A stretch of DNA of 64,000 nt from Pieris napi. Its lineage: Eukaryota; Arthropoda; Insecta; Lepidoptera; Pieridae. A program made the position numbers and the translations under genes. Below, piece by piece: positions 54,873-64,000 of this stretch. Location of the stretch: NCBI RefSeq assembly GCF_905475465.1, contig NC_062244.1:1376501-1440500 (forward strand). The letters are read 5' to 3'. How positions within the stretch are numbered: the first letter of the stretch is position 1; each line of letters begins with the position of its first letter. The notes below the pieces were generated by a model. The model was not told where the DNA came from. It did not search any database and saw only the letters and a program-made list of their open reading frames with translations.

Positions 54873-55240
54873 TTACGGTTTATTATATTGTTATTATTCT
54901 TATATTACTATTTTGCATTAATTATTATAATTTAGGGTATTACGTAGTTTTAATAGACTTTACTTCACAGAAATTGACGGTTACGTTATCGTCCTCTCTC
55001 GAAACCACATTATGATAACATTTTTAATTGTATCGGTAAATTGATAAGATAAGGGCTATTTTTAGTATGAGTTATTGATAACAGTAATAACGAATCATTT
55101 TCTTTACTTTATAAAAAATTTAGTTGTTACCTGGCCACTTTGTTCGCGTACACTAAAAGAATATCATATATATTGAACCGCTGAGATTGGAGATTTGTAT
55201 GAAAATTTTAAAATATGTATATACAAATTTTGGTATTTAT

Positions 55241-55280
55241 TATAGCTAATCAAGGTACTGGCTCAAATCTTCTTTCCATT
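55241..55280 (+). repeat. ~40-bp inverted repeat, left member
   Basis: TAATCAAGGTACTGGCTCAA recurs in reverse at 57330-57370. The related flank extends into CCATTTTGA, where the SINE begins. Confidence 0.65.
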
Positions 55281-55531
55281 TTGAGGTCGTAGGTTCGATC
55301 CCCAGCTGCGCACCAACGGACTTTCTATGTGCGCATTTAACATTTGCTCGAACGGTGCAGGAAAAACATCGTGAAGAAACCGACATGTCTTAGACCCAAA
55401 AAGTCGACGGCGTGTGTCAGGCACTAGAGGCTGATGACCTACTTGCCTATTAGATTTAAAAATCATCATGAAACAGATTCAGAAATCTGAGGCCAAGACC
55501 TAAAGAGAATGTAGCGGCACTGATTTATTTA
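55281..55531 (+). mobile_element. SINE family C, nearly complete body
   Basis: Begins at GAGGTCGTAGGTTCGATCCC (intact box B, box A lost). It continues GTCGACGGCGTGTGTCAGGC and CAGATTCAGAAATCTGAGGC to AATGTAGCGGCACTGATTTA. One of the least diverged SINE bodies here. Confidence 0.85.
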
Positions 55532-55561
55532 TTATTATTTCCACGTACTAATTTATTATGT

Positions 55562-55686
55562 TTATATAGAACAGGGGAAAACGAGCAGGAGGCTTACCTG
55601 ATGTTAAGTGATACCGCCGCCCATGGGAGAGTTCACGGCCAGAGGGCTCGCGAGTGCGTTACCGGTTTTTTAAGAATTGGTACGCT
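55562..55686 (-). repeat. LINE family A tail next to a SINE
   Basis: AGAACAGGGGAAAACGAGCA, GATACCGCCGCCCATGGGAG and AGAGGGCTCGCGAGTGCGTT. It starts 30 bp after the SINE end. Confidence 0.8.
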
Positions 55687-56129
55687 CAAAAATAGAATCA
55701 ATCAAACCGGGTAAAAAGGTAAAAAAGGCCATTTATTTCATTAAATTGCTAATACATTTAGTGTCTTAATTGGCTTACAATCATTAGTTCAATTATCCTA
55801 GTATCAAATATATTGCCTGACTAGCATTTAATGTTTTTAATAAATCATCACAAAACAATTGAAGATTCATGAAAAAAACAATGACAGACAATTAAATAAA
55901 ATTAATACTACATATTTCTATATTTCCCTACTGACTAGATGCACTCAGTATTGTGTTAATTTAATAGGAATCAAATTACGATTCGTTTAAGTTACCGTTT
56001 ACTTTATATTTTCTACGTGTAACTTTATTCTCCGAGAGACTTTGTCATATATTTATTGTAGGTAACAGATCTTTTGTTTGTCGAGCCATACGGCTAGTGT
56101 TCTTCCATCCCTTAACAATAGAGGGTTCT
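55687..56129 (-). other. probable 3' UTR of the spliced minus-strand gene
   Basis: Downstream of the stop at 56130 no repeat is seen. A minus-strand AATAAATG (plus TTTATT near 55735) could be the poly-A signal. This is inferred from position only. Confidence 0.35.
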
Positions 56130-56287
56130 TCAAGAATATTTGCTATTACTATTCTGCCGGCTCCAGGAGCTCGTGGATTGACTGCGATTCGGGAACATTG
56201 GAGCTGAACCCGTCGGAGTAGTTGGTGGTGATGGAGGTATCAGATTTGTCGCCGGGTGGTAGACACGCGCTGACATTGTGGTTTCAT
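56130..56287 (-). CDS. terminal exon of an unrecognised host gene
   Basis: The minus strand has a good acceptor (TTTCTCTTCCAG, polypyrimidine). The exon starts at 56287 and stays open to TGA at 56130-56132. It encodes about 52 residues, rich in Pro, Ser, Thr and Asn (ARVYHPATNLIPPSPPTTPT, then SQSTSSWSRQNSNSKYS). The exon is GC-richer than its surroundings and the codon use looks host-like. The split codon carried over from the upstream exon at 57129-57193 is completed exactly, so the two belong together. This is a low-complexity, probably disordered C-terminal tail. PPSP and Ser-rich motifs suggest phosphorylation, as in cytoplasmic tails of receptors or adaptor proteins, but I do not recognise the protein. 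No transposon-type motif is present. Confidence 0.6.
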
Positions 56288-56404
56288 CTGGAAGAGAAAT
56301 TGCGTTATTAAATGTTGCAATACATTTAAGGTATGAATACTGATTGCTTGAACATTAAACATGCAAGTAGCTATCAGCTCTTCTCTCTAAAAGCGTATAT
56401 CAAT

Positions 56405-56640
56405 CAAACAAAATACGTTTATTCAGTTGAGATGCGTCTAAGTGCATGCTTATGAATGTCAAAAACGTTTACAAAGTTCACGAAAGAGCAAGACTACGCC
56501 ATCCGTTCGCAAAACTACCAGGAGGCTTTGTTCTGAGAAGAACGGACAAGACACTCAGCAAGTTTTACCCTACCTCTACAGTCTACATTACAATTATTCA
56601 AAAGAAAATGTCATAAACCACAACGTCTTTAAAGTTACAT
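56405..56640 (-). repeat. LINE family F-like tail, divergent
   Basis: TACGTTTATTCAGTTGAGAT, GCTTATGAATGTCAAAAACG and an AAGAACGGACAAGACACTCA block parallel the F tails. It lies in the intron between the two host exons. Confidence 0.4.
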
Positions 56641-57128
56641 AAGTAAAAAAAAATAAAAAATCGGTTCTGTGATTTACCACATTCACCATTATACAATATA
56701 TTATAGTATATTACGATCTTGCAAAGAAAATTATTATTACTATAAGCTTTATTTTCTAAAATACCTGGTGAATATAATTGTTCAAATTACTAGTAAAATA
56801 GCGGATTAGGTATCAGATAGGCACTTCCTTTTTTTTAAATTGATCAGCCCACAACCGAAAATATCAAGCTTTGGATAAGTAGTGTTTGTTAACTGTTTAG
56901 AAATATAAGATCTTTATAAATAACAACATAATATTTTATTTTTTGTTTGTTTGATTTTGTAAATTTATGAACCTTTTTGTAGTAAAATGTATTATGTATT
57001 CCATCTCTGGCTATATTTTCAGTGTAACTGTTTATTATTATATATAATTTATGTTAGCTGTAGGATTACGAAATAAATAAATAAATAAACAACAGTATGA
57101 GCGCAGTTGTAAAAATAAAAGTACTCAC
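56641..57128 (-). other. intron of the minus-strand gene, 5' part
   Basis: Part of the 841-bp intron 56288-57128, AT-rich. The donor GTGAGT is at 57123-57128 (read on minus). Confidence 0.5.
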
Positions 57129-57193
57129 TATTTGAAAGTGACCGCCCATATGAAGCTTTTGCGTTGTAGTCTTTTGCTGGCGGCATGATGTTT
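57129..57193 (-). CDS. penultimate exon of the unrecognised host gene
   Basis: A 65-nt exon on the minus strand between acceptor TATTATTTTCAG (ending at 57194) and donor GTGAGTAC. It starts with one base that completes a codon from an upstream exon, then encodes NIMPPAKDYNAKASYGRSLS plus N, and ends with one base that joins the next exon to make an Asn codon. The phases match exactly and both splice sites are strong. It is serine/proline-containing and polar like the final exon. The preceding exons must lie at higher coordinates (beyond 57200) but were not found within the window; introns could be long. Confidence 0.6.
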
Positions 57194-57329
57194 CTGAAAA
57201 TAATAAAAAAATACTATTAAAATCTACACAAACAGATGGCCTAACACTGCTTGCATAAGTCTGGTATCGAGGCAGAACAAAACGCTTTCGCCGACTTCTA
57301 CAGTAATGGGATAAACCAACTGCCATCAA

Positions 57330-57370
57330 AATGGAACGATAATTTGAGCCAGTACCTTGATTAACTATGA
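57330..57370 (-). repeat. ~40-bp inverted repeat, right member
   Basis: The reverse of 55241-55280, sharing TTTGAGCCAGTACCTTGATT. The two copies enclose both host exons. Confidence 0.65.
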
Positions 57371-57378
57371 AAATGGAA

Positions 57379-57740
57379 AATTTGTCGAATCAGGGCTCTA
57401 CATTAAAACAGCTCCAAATTTTTTTCTATCATTTTCGACTTGTTACCCCAGGTAATATTAAGGAGGCGCACACCCCTTGAAAAATCTGATAATATTACAT
57501 GCATGATGTAAATGATATTGTCTCGGTTTTCAGTGAATTACATAAGTTAGGTTTGGTTTGATCAGGTTAAAGCCTTGTACCTTCTTTCATTAATGTCAGA
57601 AATAAAATTAAGATTATTTAATTAATTTCTATGGGGTTAAAGAGTATGCGCCACCACATTGCATGGTATACCATTGTCGAGCGATGAAAATATGTAGAAC
57701 TAAATTGGAGCTGTTTTAACAATTCGTGATTCGTCAATTT
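57379..57740. mobile_element. 362-bp TIR element
   Basis: Inverted ends of about 55-60 bp, imperfect: AAATTTGTCGAATC / AAAATTGACGAATC at the tips and AAAACAGCTCCAAATTT / AAAACAGCTCCAATTTA further in, with TCTATCATTTTCG-like text. It is non-coding. A single copy in the window. Confidence 0.65.
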
Positions 57741-58571
57741 TACCAACCCATATTTTAAAATACATATAATATATGATATCCTTTTCTTAATTGTTCAAGT
57801 ATGTATGTAAGCTAGCGTTGATTGATGTAATAAAACATATGTAAAGTAGATAAGATACAAAATCATAAAGACTCGATTGCCTTATAAATCTCCGTCTACA
57901 TGGGGACTTCAAAAAGTCTTTGTAATCAATAAATCAGTACACGTAAAATTCATAAAAAGATCAAAATCCCTTTGTGTATCGAGACGCGGCTAATCGCACG
58001 AAAGCCTTCGATAGAGCCTTACCTCGATCCCGTTCTATTCAATTAAAATCAATCTTTGAAGCGTTTTTGTAAAGAATACGATCAAAAGACGTCAAACATA
58101 ATCAATTTTACAAACACCACTTTCCCCCTTTTGTGTGTTTCAGCGCCATCTAGTGATAGACAATTGTCAACTTTATAACTTTGGAAAACGGTCTACGTTT
58201 CCAGACATGAGTTGGTAAGTCGAAAAATATGATTTATCGAATGTAACTTTATTAGAATGAGTGTATTTTGGAATATAATCTTTATCTATCTCAACTTAAG
58301 GATGAAACTGGTTTGCAGTTCTCTGTGGATTTATAACGTTCTCACTATGAGTTGTATTCATCAATACTGTATCGTCGTATTATCGTTATAACATGGTATT
58401 AAGAGTAAATCGGTGAAGGGAAAAATTGCTTAATAAATGCTCATATGAAAAATGTTCGTCCAAAGGTATTCTTATTATTTCGTATTCACTTTATCTTTAA
58501 TTAATTTTTAGAAGTTTACAATTTGATTATATTTAATATCTATGTCATTATAGGCTGTAAAACAAGTAAAA
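57741..58571. other. spacer with one CTCF-like site
   Basis: At 58140-58154 CAGCGCCATCTAGTGAT is the best match to the insect CTCF core in the window. Nothing else recognised. Confidence 0.4.
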
Positions 58572-58680
58572 AGTGGTTGCCTGGAAGAGATCGCTCTGGC
58601 CAGTTGCCGTTTGATTTAATTATGTCAATTTTTTTATGTTTCTGCAACGAAGTGTTAATAAATAAATAAAATACATAAAT
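58572..58680 (+). repeat. LINE family G 3' tail
   Basis: AAGTGGTTGCCTGGAAGAGA, then CAACGAAGTGTTAATAAATA. Copy of 19794-19918 with a deletion in the middle. Confidence 0.65.
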
Positions 58681-59316
58681 GTTATAATCTTCGCCGGCTC
58701 AATTTGTGAAGCGTAATCTATAATTTAAAAATGTACTTAGAAAAGATGGCAAAAGGTTTTCTGTTAATCTTATAAAAACGACTTACCTATTTGTATATTA
58801 TTTTAAGTTGGAATTTTTACATACTTGTAATTCGTTAAAATTGTTTTTAATGCTTAAATTTAACTGGTTTAACATCAATTAATAAAACACTTAAAGTTTC
58901 TAATAACACAATCCTTAAACCTTAGAACTGATAAGATAAAATTGTTATCAATCCTTTTGAAGGCATTATTATATTGTTTGTAGGTTCCTCAGGCGATCAT
59001 CAATTTCCAATTCAATAGGATCAGTAATTTATGTTCTAGTGTCGAGATACAGGGATCGATGTGCTTCCGTTTCCGGTTTATTATCAGCCTCATTATATTA
59101 ATATTGGTAATATATTACAGACATTTGGTGTATCTTGTAGTCTTGGTAGATGCAACGGAACAATATTTATTTATTACAAATAAAATATTAAACCAGCCGC
59201 CGTGGGAATATATGTTGAATCTATGGAAATTCCCAATTAGGCTTAGAGTCCTTTAATAAAACAACGTATCGATTCTCATTACGTATGAGTTACTATGGGT
59301 AGTATATCGGTCCTGT
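58681..59316. other. AT-rich spacer
   Basis: 58720-58770 (TTTAAAAATGTACTTAGAAA) resembles 37318-37370, just outside the fold-back element. Otherwise nothing seen. Confidence 0.4.
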
Positions 59317-59372
59317 TTTTTTATCGAACAACGTGCAAACAGGCAGGAGGCTCACCTGATGTTAAGTGATAC
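59317..59372 (-). repeat. LINE family A tail, distal part
   Basis: TGCAAACAGGCAGGAGGCTC and CACCTGATGTTAAGTGATAC, interrupted at 59373 by family J. Confidence 0.75.
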
Positions 59373-59580
59373 ATAGACATAACATTTACTACAAACAAAA
59401 ACACACACACAAAATAACAATAATCAAAGTAAAAAATATAATGAGATATAAAAAAAAATTCTATTCGGTTCGTTTCAAGTGTGTAATGCGTGTGTCCTAT
59501 GGCTGTAATTGGCCCTGGCTCAGCATTATGCAGAGGAGCAGAATGTTCCACAGCGCTGGTCATTCTGCCAGAGACCAGGG
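59373..59580 (-). mobile_element. family J repeat inserted in a LINE A tail
   Basis: About 208 bp separate the two halves of a LINE A end. Antisense of 43068-43240: ATTCCACAGCGCTGGTC-like text and CAGAGACCAGGGCC at the right, CATAGACATAACATTTACTA at the left. Confidence 0.65.
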
Positions 59581-59642
59581 CCACTCTCAAGCCAGAGAGC
59601 TCGCGAGTGCGTTGCCGGTCCTGTCCGTTTGCCCTCTGGTGT
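59581..59642 (-). repeat. LINE family A tail, proximal part
   Basis: CACTCTCAAGCCAGAGAGCT, then CGCGAGTGCGTTGCCGG: the continuation of 59317-59372. Confidence 0.7.
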
Positions 59643-60172
59643 ATAAAGCTGCAGTGAAGTTTTGTGTATTGGTATTCTGTGATTCAGAAATCTGAGCTTC
59701 CAAAGCGCCAATCCTGATTGTTACATTAAAAAGAATCGCCATATAGCACTTTGCCTTCCGTACTACATTTAATAATAATAAATAAAATATTATTGAATTA
59801 CAAAGAGCCGGCCATGCCAAGTACATAAAAATGTATGTAATTAAAAACAATTGAATTAATAATAGTGTAATATTCAATGTATCTATCAAAATTCATAGCC
59901 TACAAACTCTCCTGAGTTATAGGCTCGGTGCCTTTTAAAATCTCATCACCTTGCCCTTGAAAACATTACACGAAAGTGATTTGTAATTTCTGAGAATGCT
60001 TTTATATATTTTTGACATAATAAGCTTCCATTAAAGGTTACTCCAATGCGGAAACTATAAAATATTTAGTTCACATACAACACAAGATTTAACAGTAATA
60101 AATAAAATATTTACATAAAAAACGCACTTTTTCGTTTTGAATTACTTTGTTTCGATTGTTCATAATAATAAT
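59643..60172. other. AT-rich spacer
   Basis: No feature recognised. Confidence 0.4.
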
Positions 60173-60515
60173 TTATTTGCAAGAATTTGGAACAAAAATG
60201 TTAAGGTGGTACAATCTAAAGTCGATTTTAAAAACTCTAGTAGGAAGATCTTTTAATGTTCTTGGTAAATTATTATTTAAAACCTTGATTTCCATATATA
60301 ATGTGTTTTCCTACACAATTCCAATTTTTGGCACAGCCAACTTCTCTGCATGTCTTCGACATTCTACAATATACATACAGGGAAGAGATAACATTTTGAG
60401 CTTCTCAAACAAAGGTACGCTACTATCAAGATAGTTTGCTCCACAAATTGCTCTAATACATTTTTTTTGAGCCTTAAATACTCTATTTACTTCTACTGAA
60501 TTTACTCAAACTGTA
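60173..60515 (-). pseudogene. CR1/L2-type LINE ORF2 C-terminal relic
   Basis: The minus strand reads VFKAQKKCIRAICGANYLDS, SVPLFEKLKMLSLPCMYIVE and CRRHAEKL, then an in-frame stop. It continues in the same frame with VLNNNLPRTLKDLPTRVFK and FRLYHLNIFVPNSCK to TAA at 60173-60175. The order (QKKxxRxIxG..., PLFxxLxxLxLPxxYxxE, NxLPxxLKxLPxxxFKxxL) is the standard C-terminus after the RT domain in CR1/L2/Rex-like LINEs. About 20 residues between the halves are deleted. The plus-strand open frame here is a shadow. Confidence 0.7.
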
Positions 60516-60901
60516 CATTTAAATAGTCACGGTTGAGAGGAAGCTGAACTGCCCGAAATAACGTTCGAATATAAGGAAATATAAGTAAATACAAGTTTTA
60601 TTTCTAAAGCGATATGTATGTACTAAATATTTGTGTAAGGTAGAAACTGTATCGGCGCTGCTTTCACGCCGAACACAAACGCGCACAAACTTTGCCTCGC
60701 TACAAATGCTTATTTTATACGTTGTATGAATATGGACATCCTATTTAACTTTTACGTGACAAAATATTACCTTTTTTATTAGTGAGCCGTGTGTTTTAAA
60801 TGCATTTATTTAAATAAAGTAAAAAGTGAGCTACTTCTTCGCCTAATTGCATCCGTTTCTTTGATGATAATTCTCTTCTACAAAGATTCAAAATATCATA
60901 G
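60516..60901. other. spacer
   Basis: No feature recognised. Confidence 0.4.
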
Positions 60902-61130
60902 ATTGACGTGACGTCTAGTAATTCAATGAACGACGGCACGCAAAAGCATGACTCATTGTCCCGTTACGCTCATTATACGCTCCTTCTGTATCCATATAAA
61001 ATAGTGATAATTCAATAAAAATGATTCAATTTTATTCATAAAAGTATGCAATCATTTCATCATTGTTTTATTATGATGTCACGTTAACTATTGTCCGTAA
61101 ACCGACCTTACAGACAACCATATTTTTTCA
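60902..61130 (+). mobile_element. non-autonomous element family E copy
   Basis: ATTGACGTGACGTCT at the left and TGTCACGTTAACTATTGTCC, ACCTTACAGACAACCA at the right. It aligns with the reverse complement of 29847-30112, including GCACGCAAAAGCATGACTCA. Confidence 0.6.
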
Positions 61131-61589
61131 TCTCGTAATTTTTCGTTTTCTTGTGAAAAACCTAATGCTAATTGTTTTTCGGTACAAAATAGATTTTTTT
61201 AAACTAGCATTATAGATATACGAGGAAATACAAATTTTACTACGTTATTAATAAAAATGAATCAGTCATTATCGCACTGATAGTTAGATAAGTTGTTTTT
61301 ATAATACATAAGCATACCACTTTAAAGTAGGTATGGTATTTCTCGTATAAGTACCAAGTGATGATTCAATTACTGAAGATGCCTAGCTTAGGTAATCAAT
61401 TTATCTATCATTATCTACAATTAAACACGTTTATTACTTTCTAAGCACGTGTTATCTATAAATCACGATAGTATTGTGAAAATCTCACGTTTAATTAGTT
61501 AAGCAGATTCCTCTTTAGACGAAAATAGCTAAAATATGACAATGAAGACGTCAAAATTAAAATCATGAAGTGATTTTTGAATTTAAATC
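61131..61589. other. AT-rich spacer
   Basis: No feature recognised. Confidence 0.4.
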
Positions 61590-61705
61590 AAATGTTTATT
61601 TATTTTCCACATAATTATTCTATCTCAACAGCTACTAACACGACAGTCACACAATAATTCTACAATAAAAATATATTCTCGTGTCTACCTAGATTTTATA
61701 ACAAA
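61590..61705 (+). repeat. family I repeat, uninterrupted copy
   Basis: GTTTATTTATTTTCCACATA, CACAATAATTCTACAATAAA and CTAGATTTTATAAC. The reference for the copy broken at 52520-52808. Confidence 0.55.
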
Positions 61706-61729
61706 TAAAATAACAAGCAGCTCTTGTGT

Positions 61730-61890
61730 TTTCATAACAAAACATTTATTACAAACGAAACACATAATAATAATCAAAAATTTAAATTAACAAAAAACTT
61801 TGAAAAAAAAAACAAAAGTTATAAGGTAAATTTTAAGTGTGTAATGTGTGTGTGATGTGGTTGTAATGGGCCCTGGCTAAGAGACCACAA
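61730..61890 (-). repeat. family J repeat, partial
   Basis: CATAACAAAACATTTATTAC, GTGTGTAATGTGTGTG-type text and GGGCCCTGGCTAAGAGACCA, parallel to 59373-59580. Confidence 0.55.
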
Positions 61891-62310
61891 CATTTGGGCC
61901 TCTGAAGAAAAATAATGTATAATAATAATAGTAAAAAAAAAATTGTAAAAATTATCAGTGTAAATAAAGAAGTCTTGGAAGATTTGTCTGTAAAATTATA
62001 TAGTTAATAAAACAATTAATGTTATAGATGAGATAGCTTTTTAATGAAGCAGTGCCCAGCTATCTGTTACTAAACAAAAGCATGAAGACTCAAAAACTTT
62101 ATGGTACTTTGCCATAGCAATCAAAACGAAAAGTAAGTTAACCAACGGTTGTTCTAAAGACTTGTTTCAACTTTATTCATGAGTCATCTATCATATTCCT
62201 AACAGCTTTCACTTTTTCAATGATGATAGGTAACAGTTTCTGGGAATTCCCCGAGCAATAATGCACGTGAAAGTGAACTTTTACTATATTTCAATAGGAA
62301 ATACCTAATA
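61891..62310. other. AT-rich spacer
   Basis: No feature recognised. Confidence 0.4.
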
Positions 62311-62580
62311 CTTTTTTATAGAACAGTCGCGCACAGCTTTCTAGCTTTTAAAAATTGGTAACTATGCTCTTTTCTTGAAGAAACCTAAGTCGAATTAGTT
62401 CGTAAATACTTCAATTGGTATCTGGTTCTATATTGTGGTGGTGCACGGCAAAGAGTGCCAAAAACTACGCACAGATGAACGACGGATATCGGGATAATAA
62501 AGGTGGAATTTCGTATTCTGCCTCGACATCCGATGATGAAACTCAGCTGCATGTATTAACACGAAACTCTCCTACTAATA
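62311..62580 (-). mobile_element. 5'-truncated LINE family A tail, diverged
   Basis: CTTTTTTATAGAACAGTCGC, CTTTTCTTGAAGAAACCTAA, GTGGTGGTGCACGGCAAAGA and CATCCGATGATGAAACTCAG. The distal part is deleted. Confidence 0.75.
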
Positions 62581-62811
62581 CACTCTATTTGAACCCAAAA
62601 TGTCTTAGTTTATAATGGCAGTATCACAATTAAGTTCGAAAACAAAACACAGTCGTTAATTAATTGACTATGACTATGTAAAAAGTTCACTACAGATGTA
62701 TCCAATCAAATGCTTAAAATGGTTTTTTAATACCATATGCCATCACATACCAAGCGAGGTAATTTCGTGGTAGCACCATTTTATATACATTTATATTTAT
62801 AAAAAACTAGT

Positions 62812-63070
62812 GGCTCTACAACCTTTTTAGATGGGCCTCAGATTTCTGTATCTCTTTCATGATCATTTGTCAATATAATAGGCAATAGATCAGTCTCCTG
62901 TGCTTGACTCAAGTCGAATTTTTGGGTATTAGGCAAGCCGGTTTCCTCACGAAGTTTTCCTTCACGGTTCGAGTGAGATAAATGCGCATATAGAAAGGTT
63001 TACAACCGGGGATCGAAATGAACTCAGCGATGAGAGTCGCAGGCTGACGCCACTAGGCCAACACAGCTCA
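62812..63070 (-). mobile_element. SINE family C, antisense, near full length
   Basis: TGGCTCTACAACCTTTTTAG (tail), ATTTCTGTATCTCTTTCATG, GTTTCCTCACGAAGTTTTCC and CGCCACTAGGCCAACACAGC (box A end). Box B is degenerate. Confidence 0.8.
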
Positions 63071-63080
63071 TATGTACCTA

Positions 63081-63248
63081 TATAAACAACTGCCCGCTGT
63101 GATATTTCATAAACAATTCAACTTAGGGTCCTTCAAAAAGAGAGCGTACCAATGCATTTGCGAGCCTTCTGGCAATGGGAGTGTCCATGGTCATATCACT
63201 TAACATCAGGTAAGAATCCTGCCCATTTGTCTCTTGTTACATAAAAAT
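63081..63248 (+). repeat. LINE family A tail next to a SINE
   Basis: AACAACTGCCCGCTGTGATA to ACTTAACATCAGGTAAGAAT, with TAGGGTCCTTCAAAAAGAGA in between. It begins ~10 bp after the SINE head. Confidence 0.75.
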
Positions 63249-63539
63249 CCTTTCAAATTTATCACGCATATTAATATATTATATTTAAGGTGTATCCACA
63301 TTATCCTTTTTCCAGCGAGGCTTTGTTAGGTTCGTTCGCAGTGCATACAAGTTGCATATCTATTTATTTATGTATTTACTTTTCATCGGTGACAGCCATT
63401 CTAGTTATCACACAACTTGATGAAATGTGTTGTTAGTAATATCTGTGTTAAAATCAATGTTGAATTACTTTGCTATACACCGGCTTCTGACTTGATATTC
63501 TACTTTTGTTCTTTTGTCTGTCTGAATTAATTGATTTAG
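63249..63539. other. AT-rich spacer
   Basis: No feature recognised. Confidence 0.4.
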
Positions 63540-63705
63540 AACATAAAAGAACGGAAAGATCTCCTTCAATTATAATGGGTAAAATGCAGGGTAAACGGCG
63601 TGTTGGTAGAAGGAAAAAAATCATGGCTTGCCAACGTTAGGGAGTGGATACAAAATATTGTAAAAACTATTTTAAAAGAGTAAGTATGGAGTTTCTTTGC
63701 CTTTC
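63540..63705 (+). pseudogene. RTE/BovB-like LINE C-terminal relic
   Basis: The plus strand reads MGKMQGKRRVGRRKK and, after a one-base frameshift in the A-run, SWLANVREWIQNIVKTILKE to a stop at about 63682. G(K)xxGKRxxGRRxxSWLxNxREW is the characteristic near-terminal motif of many insect RTE-like LINE proteins. Only the last ~40 codons are present. Confidence 0.6.
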
Positions 63706-63952
63706 CTCTCGATATGAAACTACATTTTGGATGGAACTAGATTCATTTCTTTTTTCATCAGGGATAACGTAGGGTTCTAATGGTGAAAAAATTTAAAGAA
63801 ATCAGTAGTTTTGGAGTATTAGCAATAATCAAATCAATTTAATATTATTATTAGTATTTATGGTTATTACATAAAAATTTAATATTTTTTTATTTTGATG
63901 TTCAAAATATTTCGGCTTTCAATTATTGTTATAATTAAACGATAAAAAAGAG

Positions 63953-64000
63953 CCAATTCACTTGATGTTAAGTGATACCGCCGCCGATGCAGAGGGCTCG
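63953..64000 (-). repeat. LINE family A tail, cut by the window end
   Basis: CACTTGATGTTAAGTGATAC and CGCCGCCGATGCAGAGGGCT. It continues beyond base 64000. Confidence 0.75.

Noticed and set aside
60147..60434. 95-codon plus-strand open frame
   Set aside because: Shadow of the LINE C-terminal relic on the minus strand.

Overview
The window is AT-rich, intron-and-repeat-dominated animal DNA. The repeat types (tRNA-headed SINE, an APE-type LINE with many 5'-truncated 3' ends, piggyBac-, Harbinger- and mariner-type remnants, many small inverted-repeat elements) fit an insect, most likely a moth or butterfly (Lepidoptera). That assignment is an inference from repeat style, not from a species-diagnostic gene. 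There are no operons and no prokaryotic features.

Genes of cellular type are scarce. I support one intact elongator tRNA-Met (49630-49702, +) and two spliced terminal exons of an unrecognised protein gene on the minus strand (56130-56287 and 57129-57193). A 5S rRNA-derived sequence (4953-5049, -) sits inside an inverted-repeat element and lacks a recognisable 5' end. Two further minus-strand reading frames (14613-15065, 22663-22937) are unidentified.

Layout. 0-3 kb: LINE C-terminal relic, an internally deleted piggyBac-like element with TTAA target sites, LINE tails and a 91-bp palindrome. 3-6 kb: an inverted-repeat element nested in a LINE tail, a LINE relic, and a small TIR element broken by the 5S-bearing element. 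7-11 kb: SINEs and a deleted Harbinger-like element that keeps a spliced coiled-coil accessory frame convergent with a gutted transposase. 11-31 kb: mostly AT-rich spacer with SINEs, LINE tails and nested non-autonomous elements. 32.6-36.3 kb: a GC-richer, almost complete LINE with one in-frame stop. 37.4-38.8 kb: a fold-back element with long inverted arms around a broken Cys-rich reading frame. 39-53 kb: repeats, tRNA-Met and a mariner/Tc1-type relic. 53.9-58.2 kb: RNase H-type LINE relic, paired inverted CTCF-like motifs, the candidate host exons and a 360-bp TIR element. 58-64 kb: LINE and SINE remnants with more nesting.

The recurring theme is nested insertion. In several places an interrupted copy can be compared with an uninterrupted copy elsewhere in the window, which gives boundaries and relative order of insertion without any database. 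All family assignments rest on reading the sequence by eye; boundaries are good to roughly 5-20 bp unless stated.
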